Below, in pieces: positions 25,091 through 33,071 of a stretch of 64,000 nt of DNA. This DNA comes from Flavivirga jejuensis (GTDB lineage: Bacteria; Bacteroidota; Bacteroidia; Flavobacteriales; Flavobacteriaceae). The DNA lies in assembly GCF_030540765.1 (NCBI RefSeq), contig NZ_JAUOEL010000002.1:310001-374000 (forward strand), written 5' to 3'. The notes beneath the pieces are model-generated. The model had not been told where the DNA came from and did not search any database. It was given only the letters and a program-made list of their open reading frames with translations. Positions within the stretch are counted from its first letter, which is position 1, and the number at the start of each line of letters is the position of its first letter. The position numbers and the translations under genes were made by a program.

Positions 25091-26248
25091 TTATTTAATA
25101 TTTGATATTGCTGTAGATTTTTTTGATACAAAATAATCTACAGTGGTTTTAATTATTGACTCTCGAGTTGGGTTAATATTTGCCTCTACTTTTCTCCAGT
25201 TATGCCCCGCATTTTTTACAATCAAAACTATAACAGGTGCACCAATCTCTTTTGCCTTTTCTTCCATATAATAAGCGTGTTTTACAGGAATAGTGGTGTC
25301 TTTATCCCCTTGTATCATTAATAATGGAGCGCTGTCTTTAGTTAGATAGTTAATAGGACTCATTTCTCTATAAAAAGCCAATTGATCTTTTTTGTTAGTA
25401 TTTGACGGTAAAATTCTAGGTCCAAATCTATCTTTAAATTTTTCTCTATCATCATGATTAAATAAGCTCGTCTTTTCAAAATCACAGGGACCATACCAAG
25501 AAACTCCAGCAACCATTTTATAAGTATAATCTTTTAATTTAGGATCTCCTTTTAAGCTTTCTGGTGAGCTTAACAATAACATTTGTGATATTTGACCTCC
25601 AGCAGAATCACCAAAAGAGTAAAAACGATTTTTATCAATTCCTAATTCTTTACTGTTTTTAGACAAATAACGCAATCCATCTTTACAATCAATAACACAG
25701 TCTCTCATTGCTGTACTTCCTTCTTTTTTCCATAATCTGTAACTAACAGATACTACACAAAACCCTTTCTCTAACAATGCCGTATGTACAACCTTAAAAG
25801 AAGCATTGGCAGCTCCATGTCTACTACCTTGTGCCCATCCACCACCATGTGTGTATATGACCACAGGTAATTTTTCATCTTTTTTTCTGTTTTTAGGATA
25901 GTAAATGTCTAAATACAAATCTTGCTCTTTAGTTTCTTTATACAAAACGTTTAGTTTTCTTTCTCCTCCAACGTTTAAATAAGGGGGTTCAAACTTAGCG
26001 ACTAATTCCTCATAAGTAATTTTATCATCTTTATTGATATCATATTTTTTAGCACGTTTCCATTGTTTGCTATCTTCACTTTTTAAAAATACTCCATCGT
26101 TATTTCTGTCTAGTGATTTCCATTTCTTTTTTATAAATTCTCCTCTATATAATCCGTTCGATTGGTCATCCGTTGTGTATTGAGAAATTCCTTTAAAACA
26201 AATCAACATTATAAATAATAATACTATTGCTTTTAATTGTTTACACAT
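25091..26248 (-). CDS. Secreted alpha/beta-hydrolase esterase with N-terminal EF-hand pair
   Basis: 385 residues, signal peptide to about 22. Two EF-hand loops come first: Asp47-x-Asn-x-Asp51-Gly ... Glu58 and Asp70-x-Asn-x-Asp74 ... Glu81. They are followed by an alpha/beta-hydrolase domain with oxyanion motif HGGGW (134-138), nucleophile elbow GDSAGG (Ser215), Asp317 and His349. This matches the CE10/acetyl-esterase-like (BD-FAE) group. Within a sulfatase/glycosidase operon, removal of O-acetyl groups from algal polysaccharide is likely, since fucoidans are often acetylated. The EF-hands suggest calcium binding, which suits sea water. Confidence 0.85.
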   Translation of the reverse strand: MCKQLKAIVLLFIMLICFKGISQYTTDDQSNGLYRGEFIKKKWKSLDRNNDGVFLKSEDSKQWKRAKKYDINKDDKITYEELVAKFEPPYLNVGGERKLNVLYKETKEQDLYLDIYYPKNRKKDEKLPVVIYTHGGGWAQGSRHGAANASFKVVHTALLEKGFCVVSVSYRLWKKEGSTAMRDCVIDCKDGLRYLSKNSKELGIDKNRFYSFGDSAGGQISQMLLLSSPESLKGDPKLKDYTYKMVAGVSWYGPCDFEKTSLFNHDDREKFKDRFGPRILPSNTNKKDQLAFYREMSPINYLTKDSAPLLMIQGDKDTTIPVKHAYYMEEKAKEIGAPVIVLIVKNAGHNWRKVEANINPTRESIIKTTVDYFVSKKSTAISNIK

Positions 26249-26277
26249 AATTATCTGTTTATATATTCTTTTATAAC

Positions 26278-27669
26278 CTATTTATTATAACCTATGGGCA
26301 TTTCTGCATCAACCATAATTTGCCATTTTTTTAAATCTTTAGCTAATTCTTGTGCTTTTTCAGTATGGGTTTCAAATAAATTGTGCTCCTCCGCAATATC
26401 TTCCTCTAGGTTGTATAAATACTCCTTTTGCGTGTCAAAACCAACAATGTATTTCCATTTTCCTTTACGAATGGCTGCTCCCATAGAAAGTCCTTCTCGT
26501 CTGTAATGCGGAAAATGCCAATAAAGCGTTCTTTCTGATGTATCCTTTTTTCCTTGTATTAAAGGCAATATACTTTCTCCTTCCAGTTTTGAATATTTAT
26601 TTGCATTACCTCCTGCCAATTCAACAAACGTTGGAAAAAAATCAACACTTGTAACAGGTGTATTACAAACACTTCCTGGTTTTACTTTTCCTAGCCAATT
26701 TACAATCAAAGGCACTCGTATTCCCCCTTCATTTAAGGTTCCTTTTTTACCTTTTAAAGGAGGATTTCCAAAAAGTCCTCCATTATCAGAATAAAAAATA
26801 ACGATGGTGTTCTCTAATAATTTTAGTTCTTCTAACTTATCCATCACCTTTCCAACGTTTTCATCTAATTGATCTATCATGGCAAAATATCTATTTCCAT
26901 CATACTTTTTAATGGTTTCCTCTGGTGCTACCAAAGGTTTATGAACCGTATAAGTCGCTAAGTTCAAGAAGAAAGGTTTTTCTTTGTTTTGTTCTATAAA
27001 ATTTACAGCTTCGTCTCCCAATCTATCCGTTAAATATTCTCCTTTAAGTCCATCTGTTATGGTTCCATTATTATAAGGAGAAAAATAACGAGCGGGTTGA
27101 CCATAAGCACAACCTCCAATATTTACATCAAAGCCTTGTTTATCAGGATTAAAATTAGCATCAACAATTCCATCTTTTGTATTTCTGGAACCTCCGCCAC
27201 CTAAATGCCATTTACCAATATATCCTGTTGTATAACCTTGTGTTTTTAAAGCTTCAGCAACAGTTATTTCTTCTGATGGTAAGTGATCTAAAAAGAAAGC
27301 TTCTTTTAACTTTTTGTTTTTGTTCTGTTTTGATGCATATTTCTCCATGCCTATTCCTGGAATATGACAGGTGATTTTTACTGCCGCAGGAGATTTGCCT
27401 GTAACAAGACTTCCTCTAGTAGGAGAACATACAGGTGCAGCCGTATAAGCATCTGTAAAAGTCATGCCACTTTTAGTCAACTTGTTAATGTTTGGTGTTT
27501 TTATTCCTTTTTTCTGATTCATATACTCCACATCAGAATACCCTAAGTCATCCACAACAATAAAAACGATATTAGGTTTATTTTTGGGTGGTTCCGAATG
27601 GATAGAAGCACAGGCAATAAAAAGTAAAACGACAATTAAAATTTTAAAACGGAAAAAGTATTTTATCAT
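26278..27669 (-). CDS. S1-family sulfatase (CSPTR), lipoprotein; first gene of its operon
   Basis: 463 residues, lipobox FIAC (Cys20). Motifs: VVDDLGYSD, Cys81-Ser-Pro-Thr-Arg, GKWHLGG, VHKP and FYSDNGG. A short S1 enzyme without appended domains. It heads the unit 27669-21186 and carries a strong copy of the locus operator with a perfect -7 box; the transcript leader would be about 35 nt. Removes sulfate from an oligosaccharide in the periplasm; position specificity not readable. Confidence 0.92.
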   Translation of the reverse strand: MIKYFFRFKILIVVLLFIACASIHSEPPKNKPNIVFIVVDDLGYSDVEYMNQKKGIKTPNINKLTKSGMTFTDAYTAAPVCSPTRGSLVTGKSPAAVKITCHIPGIGMEKYASKQNKNKKLKEAFFLDHLPSEEITVAEALKTQGYTTGYIGKWHLGGGGSRNTKDGIVDANFNPDKQGFDVNIGGCAYGQPARYFSPYNNGTITDGLKGEYLTDRLGDEAVNFIEQNKEKPFFLNLATYTVHKPLVAPEETIKKYDGNRYFAMIDQLDENVGKVMDKLEELKLLENTIVIFYSDNGGLFGNPPLKGKKGTLNEGGIRVPLIVNWLGKVKPGSVCNTPVTSVDFFPTFVELAGGNANKYSKLEGESILPLIQGKKDTSERTLYWHFPHYRREGLSMGAAIRKGKWKYIVGFDTQKEYLYNLEEDIAEEHNLFETHTEKAQELAKDLKKWQIMVDAEMPIGYNK

Positions 27670-27710
27670 TTATATATAAATTCCAGGTATTTTAACTACA
27701 TGTAATGATT

Positions 27711-27766
27711 CAAAAATAGGCAACTTAAAGAAAGTATGTTTTCTCATTTCAACCATTAATTTGCTA
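27711..27766 (-). promoter_or_regulatory. Locus operator plus -7 box for the sulfatase-esterase operon
   Basis: Site at 27743-27766 (minus strand TAGCAAATT, then AATGGTTGAAATGAG), 24 bp upstream of TATTTTTG at 27711-27718. One of the four best copies. Confidence 0.75.
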
Positions 27767-27805
27767 GTATCAACACTTTATTACCTAAAAAATTACCTAA
27801 AAAAA

Positions 27806-27829
27806 ATGCTTCCAAAGATTTGGAAGCAT
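27806..27829 (-). terminator. Terminator of the GH97 operon
   Basis: Perfect inverted repeat ATGCTTCCAA / TTGGAAGCAT with a 4-nt loop, followed on the minus strand by eight T. It separates the GH97 unit from the next operator at 27743. Confidence 0.8.
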
Positions 27830-27888
27830 TGAGTTATTATTTCGTTATCTAAGACAGTATTTATACAGTGTCTTAGATTATATAAATA

Positions 27889-28290
27889 TTATTCTACAAC
27901 AATTTCAAAACGCTGTAAATATGTAAGCCCTATTTTTACTCTAGTCATATTAATCCCCCAATCAGGAATTTTTGTATCTGGATTTCCATTTTCTAAATGT
28001 GGGCGATACAAACCAAGCGCCATTGGCGTGTTTTCTAAACTTATCCCCGAGGCAAGCCATAGGGGATACTTCGGCTCCGCTCAGCACAGGTTTTCGCCAG
28101 TTTCATTTTGCCTTTATAGAGGCAAAAATCGAGTTTTTTTATTTTGCCTCACCCAGAACTGCCTTTTTTTGCAGTTCTGACCTCTCCAAAGGAGAGGTTA
28201 ATTGGAAACCCCGACCCAAGGATCGGAGAATTTTTAGATTAAAAATACAAACGCTATTGCCATTCCTATACCCAATTTTGTTTTGTTCAT
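27889..28290 (-). pseudogene. Broken gene interrupted by a dispersed repeat
   Basis: An ATG at 28290, 14 bp after the DUF6786-like gene, opens a signal-peptide-like frame (MNKTKLGIGMAIAFVFLI) that ends at once where repeat copy C begins. On the far side of the repeat a good C-terminal frame (SLENTPMALGLYRPH ... DWGINMTRVKIGLTYLQRF) runs to a stop at 27889. The two parts look like the ends of one small secreted protein gene whose middle was replaced by the repeat. The family is not recognised. Confidence 0.55.
28105..28243 (+). repeat. Dispersed hairpin repeat, copy C, with accessory hairpin
   Basis: 28141-28243 matches copies A and B over the CAGAACTGCC/GCAGTTCTG hairpin, the CCTCTCCAAAGGAGAGG hairpin, GGAAACCCCGA and the end TTTAGATTAAA; it differs in between. 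A further hairpin ATTTTGCCT / AGGCAAAAAT lies at 28105-28129. A GC-richer tail (28044-28090) may also belong to it. It sits inside the broken gene. Confidence 0.7.
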
Positions 28291-28304
28291 CTTAACAAAT
28301 ATTA

Positions 28305-29579
28305 TTAATTGTTGTTGAATATGCTTTCTATTTCGGAAATTGAAACGCCTAGTGTTTTCTGAGAAATTTTAGATAACGCTTCTGGAGTGCCTTCAAAATG
28401 ACAAGTGGTTTGAATATGAGTTCCTTGCTCTCCTACTTTTAAATTTAATGCTGGAGAAGATGTTTCTAACTCATAAAAAGGGCCTAATGGTTTTTCACCT
28501 GGAGCTGGCACACCATCATTATATGAATTCACGACATCACCTAAATAAGGTTCTTTTTGAATTTCCCATTTTGAGTTTACATAATCTGTAATATTATTGG
28601 GTTTGTTATATTTTACAATGGTAAGCGTTTGACTACCTGCATCGTAAGATCCTAAAACATTTTTTGCTCGTTTTGGTGACAGACCGATTTTACTTCTATG
28701 TTCTCCATCTCCACTAAAATAAATCACGTCGTCTTTTACAATTAAACGCTCCGCAGGGACTTTCCCAAAATAATCATCATTTACTGGCACACCCAACTCT
28801 AACTCTTCACCGGAAATATAAGGAATTACAATAGTCATTTCTGGCGATGGATTGAACATTCCTAAAAGCCAGATAGATAATAAACCTGTTTCTTTTACCC
28901 AATCTTTGTCTCCTAAATTTGTTAATGAATTAATGGTTTGATATGCCACAACATTTATTTCGGATGTTGCATCTAAACCAAGTTCTTGTAAGACTTCTTG
29001 GGTTTCTAACACTTTAACATCACGCTCAATATTAAAATTAAACCTAAAACCTGAATAGTTTTTTAACGACGCTTTTTTAGAAAAAGTAACTGCACTTTTT
29101 GATGACTTTTCTACATCAAAAGATTCCAAGTCTATCAATTTTGGTGTATACCAATTGTCTAAAGTAAACTCACTTCCTTTTTTAAAAAATATGGAATATT
29201 GCCCGCCTTCTGGCCCTAACCAAAAACGCTCTTCGCCTCCAAAAACATTAATATGATCAAGGGTGTCTTTAGAGCTAAAAAGTTCTTTATTAATCCAACC
29301 GTAGCTTCTACCATCTAACCCCTTGGAACTTGTTGTCATTACTCTTCCTTGTAATGCTGGAGAAATAGCAACTTTAGCATTACCCGAAAAATTAGTTAAC
29401 TCTATAATTTCTGTATGCTTTTTCATAAAGCTTACATCATCAGCATAAGTGCTATAATCCTTAATAGTATCCATCATTTTATCTGCTTGTTTTTTTTCTG
29501 TATTCTTTTTGCAACCAATAGTGATTAGTCCTAAACCAAAAATGGCTACAATTAAAAACTTAATCTGTGTTTTTTTCAA
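28305..29579 (-). CDS. DUF6786-like lipoprotein, possible sugar-binding beta-sandwich
   Basis: 424 residues, lipobox TIGC (Cys23). The mature protein (VSFMKKHTEIIELTNFSGNAKVAISPALQGRVMTTS ... GGEERFWLGPEGGQYSIFF) resembles lipoproteins annotated as DUF6786; I recall the family from Bacteroidota but cannot check it. The pattern with GGEERFWLGPEGG and beta-rich body recalls galactose-mutarotase-like folds. It follows GH97 by 73 bp in one operon. A mutarotase or sugar-binding role beside an exo-glycosidase would make sense but is unproven. Confidence 0.55.
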   Translation of the reverse strand: MKKTQIKFLIVAIFGLGLITIGCKKNTEKKQADKMMDTIKDYSTYADDVSFMKKHTEIIELTNFSGNAKVAISPALQGRVMTTSSKGLDGRSYGWINKELFSSKDTLDHINVFGGEERFWLGPEGGQYSIFFKKGSEFTLDNWYTPKLIDLESFDVEKSSKSAVTFSKKASLKNYSGFRFNFNIERDVKVLETQEVLQELGLDATSEINVVAYQTINSLTNLGDKDWVKETGLLSIWLLGMFNPSPEMTIVIPYISGEELELGVPVNDDYFGKVPAERLIVKDDVIYFSGDGEHRSKIGLSPKRAKNVLGSYDAGSQTLTIVKYNKPNNITDYVNSKWEIQKEPYLGDVVNSYNDGVPAPGEKPLGPFYELETSSPALNLKVGEQGTHIQTTCHFEGTPEALSKISQKTLGVSISEIESIFNNN

Positions 29580-29652
29580 ATTTATTTATTATTTTTAGTG
29601 ATACTTCACTTTGTTACGTTTACAATCTCTATCTAATCTTTTCTTAAAATTT

Positions 29653-31578
29653 TTATTCTGGCCTTATCCACATACAATGACCTCCTCCCGCTGCCATTTT
29701 TGCTTTTACAACGGCTCCTTTTTTAATTTTTTCTGTCCTTATCTGATAAGTTTCTGGACTTTTTATTCCATGAGTTTCTTTTGTGTCCTCGTAATAAGTT
29801 ACTAAGTACGATTTATTTTCCTCCAAAAAGCTTAATTCTATATCAAGAACTCTTGCGTCTTCGTTCGTAACCGAACCTACAAACCATGTTTCTCCATACC
29901 TTCTAGCTGTAGAGATATATGTACTCATTTTACTATCTAAAACTTTACTTTCGTCCCATTTTCCAACGGGCAATTTTTGAATAAACTCAAACAGATCTGC
30001 TTTTTTTTCATAAGCTTCTGGAGCATCTGGCAAACATATTACACCACTATAAATAATTAAAGATCTTGCTACTTCTGAAACTACTGTTGAAAAATAAGTG
30101 TTTGGCCTCCTGGGCCCCTTTTTTCTCAATCCACTATTAATGCCTTCTAAATCAAAATTTCCATTATTCATATCTAACGGCCCTTGAATGGCATTTATCA
30201 ACGCCATTTTAATAAAAGTCCTGGGAGTAAACGCCTTTCTAGCATCTTGTTGTGCATGACAATACTCCTTAGTTATAGCATTAGGAAATGTCCTTTCTAT
30301 TCCCGTAAAAGGAACTGGATTGTCATGAAAATTTACTAGTAAGTGATTCTTTGAACTTTGCTGAATAGCATCACTTGTAAACGATACTTTGGCTCCCATA
30401 AAACCGTATTTGATACCACTCATTCCTAACGACTCAAAGTAAGCGTACAAATTCTCATCGCCAAACAAACCTTTTTTCCTATCATAGTACAGCATCAATT
30501 TTACTCCTTTTTCCTTTGCGTATGACGATACTTTTTCAAGATCTAATTTTTCTGTTATTTCAAAATGACCTGTTGTAACTTTTGTAAACCAATGATCATC
30601 AATTAAAAAGTATTCAATTCCTTTTTCTGCTGCAAAATCAATAAAACGGATGTAACTTTCTGTGTTAATACCGTATGTAAAACCATCAGCTGTTTTATAA
30701 CCATGAACTCTCCAATCCCAAAGCATCTTTCCAGGTCGAATCCAAGTAGGATCATCTATCTGGGATGGTGTAGCCAAATTAAGAGGTACTGTATTTGTAA
30801 CTAAATCTCCAATATTTTCATTGATTAATACAACTCGCCATGGTGTTGTTATAGGCTTTCCATTAAGCGTTGCTTTGTTGCTAGACTCAAGTCTCTTTTG
30901 AACTCTATTAATATTAAAATTTATTACACCAAACTCGGGTGCGGAATATAAATCTGATTCTAACAACGATAAATGAGACGTTTGAGATTTTTCTACAACG
31001 ATAGGCATAACAAGTTTTCGTTCCTTTTTTGCTGCAAGCAAATGATTCATAGACAATGGTCCTAACGGTTCATTTTCTTTATTAGGACTATAAAATAGGT
31101 CTGAACTGCTCAAATTGTATTCACAATAAAAATCGGCTTCCGTACCTTCTTTGTATTTTTCAATTTTGTATCTAAGCCCAATACCATCTTCATATACACG
31201 TACAAATAATTTAGTTTTTGCTCCTTCTAAATCTACATCAAGAACAAGCTCATTATAATGGTTTTTGATTTCACTAAATTGTCCCCAAACTGGTTTCCAT
31301 GTTTTATTTTCAGAATTTAAAGACGATCTTTTTATTCGACTTTTTGTATTGGGTAATATTGATACTTTGGATGCATTTATAAGTGCTTTTCCATTCTTAA
31401 ACAGAGCATAGGTTATGTATCCATTCTTATTTGTTATTTCAACTGTCAATTTTCCGTCTGGAGAATTTACTACGAAATTAGAATTGTCTTTAGCACAAGC
31501 ACTAAAAATTAAAAAAATATTTATAAATAATAAACTGTATTTTACTTTGAAACGTTTTATCGTATCTTTCTTTAACAT
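29653..31578 (-). CDS. GH97 glycoside hydrolase, probably retaining alpha-galactosidase type, lipoprotein
   Basis: 641 residues from ATG 31578. The frame extends to ATG 31629, but that codon overlaps the -7 box and adds 17 residues before a proper lipoprotein signal (FSAC, Cys28). Layout of GH97: N-terminal super-sandwich (about 30-280, NSPDGKLTVEI), TIM barrel (about 290-555, starting with WDWRVHG and including EYFLIDDHW and LMLYYDRK) and a C-terminal beta domain. Asp419 in VNFHDNPVP occupies the place where retaining GH97 enzymes (BtGH97b type) have their nucleophile and inverting SusB-like enzymes do not, so I favour a retaining alpha-galactosidase-like enzyme. It would fit removal of galactose from galactofucan. 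Confidence 0.85.
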   Translation of the reverse strand: MLKKDTIKRFKVKYSLLFINIFLIFSACAKDNSNFVVNSPDGKLTVEITNKNGYITYALFKNGKALINASKVSILPNTKSRIKRSSLNSENKTWKPVWGQFSEIKNHYNELVLDVDLEGAKTKLFVRVYEDGIGLRYKIEKYKEGTEADFYCEYNLSSSDLFYSPNKENEPLGPLSMNHLLAAKKERKLVMPIVVEKSQTSHLSLLESDLYSAPEFGVINFNINRVQKRLESSNKATLNGKPITTPWRVVLINENIGDLVTNTVPLNLATPSQIDDPTWIRPGKMLWDWRVHGYKTADGFTYGINTESYIRFIDFAAEKGIEYFLIDDHWFTKVTTGHFEITEKLDLEKVSSYAKEKGVKLMLYYDRKKGLFGDENLYAYFESLGMSGIKYGFMGAKVSFTSDAIQQSSKNHLLVNFHDNPVPFTGIERTFPNAITKEYCHAQQDARKAFTPRTFIKMALINAIQGPLDMNNGNFDLEGINSGLRKKGPRRPNTYFSTVVSEVARSLIIYSGVICLPDAPEAYEKKADLFEFIQKLPVGKWDESKVLDSKMSTYISTARRYGETWFVGSVTNEDARVLDIELSFLEENKSYLVTYYEDTKETHGIKSPETYQIRTEKIKKGAVVKAKMAAGGGHCMWIRPE

Positions 31579-31626
31579 AAAAATTTTGATCCTAATAAAT
31601 GAAAAATAAAATGTGCTACTTTGTTT

Positions 31627-31682
31627 CAAAAATAAGCTACTCTAATAAATTATACTTACTCATTTCAATCATTATGTTGCTA
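31627..31682 (-). promoter_or_regulatory. Locus operator plus -7 box for the GH97 operon
   Basis: Site at 31659-31682 (minus strand TAGCAACAT, then AATGATTGAAATGAG), 24 bp upstream of TATTTTTG at 31627-31634. The box covers the upstream ATG at 31629 and so decides the start codon at 31578. Confidence 0.75.
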
Positions 31683-31896
31683 ATACTATGGTAATATTGA
31701 ACTTTTAATTCCACAACCAAAAATTATTATCATGAAATATCACTACTCATTAAGATGCATATAAACAGTGTTTATCAACTCAGTAATACAATAGATAAGG
31801 TCAATATCTTTTCTTGTTTACAAATAAACTTTACAGAAAACACAATTTGGAATAAAAGGGAATGGGCTATATACTTTAACCTAGGTACTAAAGCAT

Positions 31897-31929
31897 AAAA
31901 AAAGCTCCAATAAAATATTGAAGCTTTTT
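31897..31929 (-). terminator. Terminator of the 199-residue protein gene
   Basis: A-tract and AAAAAGCT(C)CAAT paired with ATTG(A)AGCTTTTT around a short loop, followed by T on both strands. It lies after the stop at 32014. The rest of 31683-32013 shows no gene. Confidence 0.6.
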
Positions 31930-32013
31930 ATAGAAACTATTTCTGTTTAATTTAGAGCAAAAAAGTTATTATAATGTATTACTATTTTTAATAGCAAGTG
32001 ATAAACTTATTAT

Positions 32014-32613
32014 TTAAATTTTAAACTCGTAAATATAACTTCTATCGTTATTGTATACAATAACCTTATAATTACCCTCTTCTTTTTCATAAAAACTGTA
32101 TAACCTATCTACAATTCCAGTATTTTTTGTTGTTTCTGAGTATTTTACAGTTTCTGAATAAACAATTAAATCGTCAAAATACAAATCAATTTTCATTGGT
32201 TTTTTATCAAAAGAAATTCTAGAAATAATTAAAACATTTTCTTCATTTCTCATTACTGGCTTAAAAACCACGTTTCTAGATTCTTTTTTGAAAATTACTT
32301 TATGGTCTTTAACTTCAATAGCCTTTACAATGATTTCATAATCTTTGTTTAATTCTGCCGTATATTTACCATCTTTTAAAGCAGATAAATCGAAGGCATT
32401 ACTCATATCTCCTTCCTTATAAATTATCTTTGAATGAAGCTGAACTCCGTGCTCATCTTTAATTATTAGTTTATCTCCTCTATTTACATTAGTAAATACT
32501 GCTCTTTCTTTTTTGGTAGTTGCAATTCTATTAAAATCTTTGTCATTGTTTGCGTAGTTAAATAATGTTCCTAACATAAATACTACTAATACTAACTTTT
32601 TGTTTGTTTTCAT
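32014..32613 (-). CDS. Secreted protein of unknown function
   Basis: 199 residues, signal peptide to about 21. The mature protein is alternately charged and hydrophobic and predicted all-beta: GDKLIIKDEHGVQLHSKIIYKEG, FDLSALKDGKYTAEL, then a second domain with YKVIVYNN near the end. The first half looks like the Ig-like fold of T9SS-associated secretion proteins (GxxLxIxDxxGxxLxxxxI ... DLSxLxxGxYxxEL), but it lacks a normal C-terminal sorting signal. Monocistronic, with its own promoter that lacks the locus operator, so it may be a housekeeping gene lodged within the locus. Confidence 0.75.
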   Translation of the reverse strand: MKTNKKLVLVVFMLGTLFNYANNDKDFNRIATTKKERAVFTNVNRGDKLIIKDEHGVQLHSKIIYKEGDMSNAFDLSALKDGKYTAELNKDYEIIVKAIEVKDHKVIFKKESRNVVFKPVMRNEENVLIISRISFDKKPMKIDLYFDDLIVYSETVKYSETTKNTGIVDRLYSFYEKEEGNYKVIVYNNDRSYIYEFKI

Positions 32614-32640
32614 AATATAAACTTTTTAAGATTTATACTA

Positions 32641-32674
32641 CAAAGTTATGATAGAAACTTAACTTTAAAAACAA
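32641..32674 (-). promoter_or_regulatory. Candidate promoter without locus operator
   Basis: TAACTTTG at 32641-32648 (minus strand) fits TAnnTTTG, with TTG at 32672-32674, 23 bp upstream. No AGCAAA/GAAATGAG motif is near, in contrast to the neighbouring units. Confidence 0.4.
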
Positions 32675-32864
32675 CACAATTGACATATTTATATTCTATT
32701 TTACCCATTAAATCAAAGTTAACTTAATGTTAAGTTAAAATAACATATATTTAAACTAATAATACACAGGTTTTATTTTATGAACTTATAAAAAGACTTA
32801 TTTATAAGCTCCTCAGCCTTATCCATTTTTATGTTGCTACTTGGCTTTATTTCTGTTTAAACAA

Positions 32865-33067
32865 TCAGGAAATTATCAATTCTATAATGGACTTTGTATA
32901 AAATACGGATTGATCAATATCATACCATATAGAAATATCTTTTGTTAAAGGCTGTATCATTTTATTCATATTTAAAGAGCAATTTAAATTCTGAGAGATT
33001 CCAGATAAAGAGCTACACAGTATAAATACAAATGCAATTTTTAATAAAAGCTTATATCTTTTTTCAT
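32865..33067 (-). pseudogene. Frameshifted small secreted protein relic
   Basis: ATG at 33067, 4 bp after the stop of the beta-helix gene, reads MKK and then must shift frame to continue as RYKLLLKIAFVFILCSSLSG (a signal peptide), ISQNLNCSLNMNKMIQPLTK and about 25 more residues to a stop at 32865. In the starting frame it ends after eight codons. It looks like the start of a secreted protein that lost its frame and its remainder. Family unknown. Confidence 0.45.
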
Positions 33068-33071
33068 CAGA

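Noticed and set aside
27972-28295. 107-codon plus-strand reading frame
   Set aside because: It runs through repeat copy C and antisense to the broken gene; composition is that of the repeat, not of a protein.
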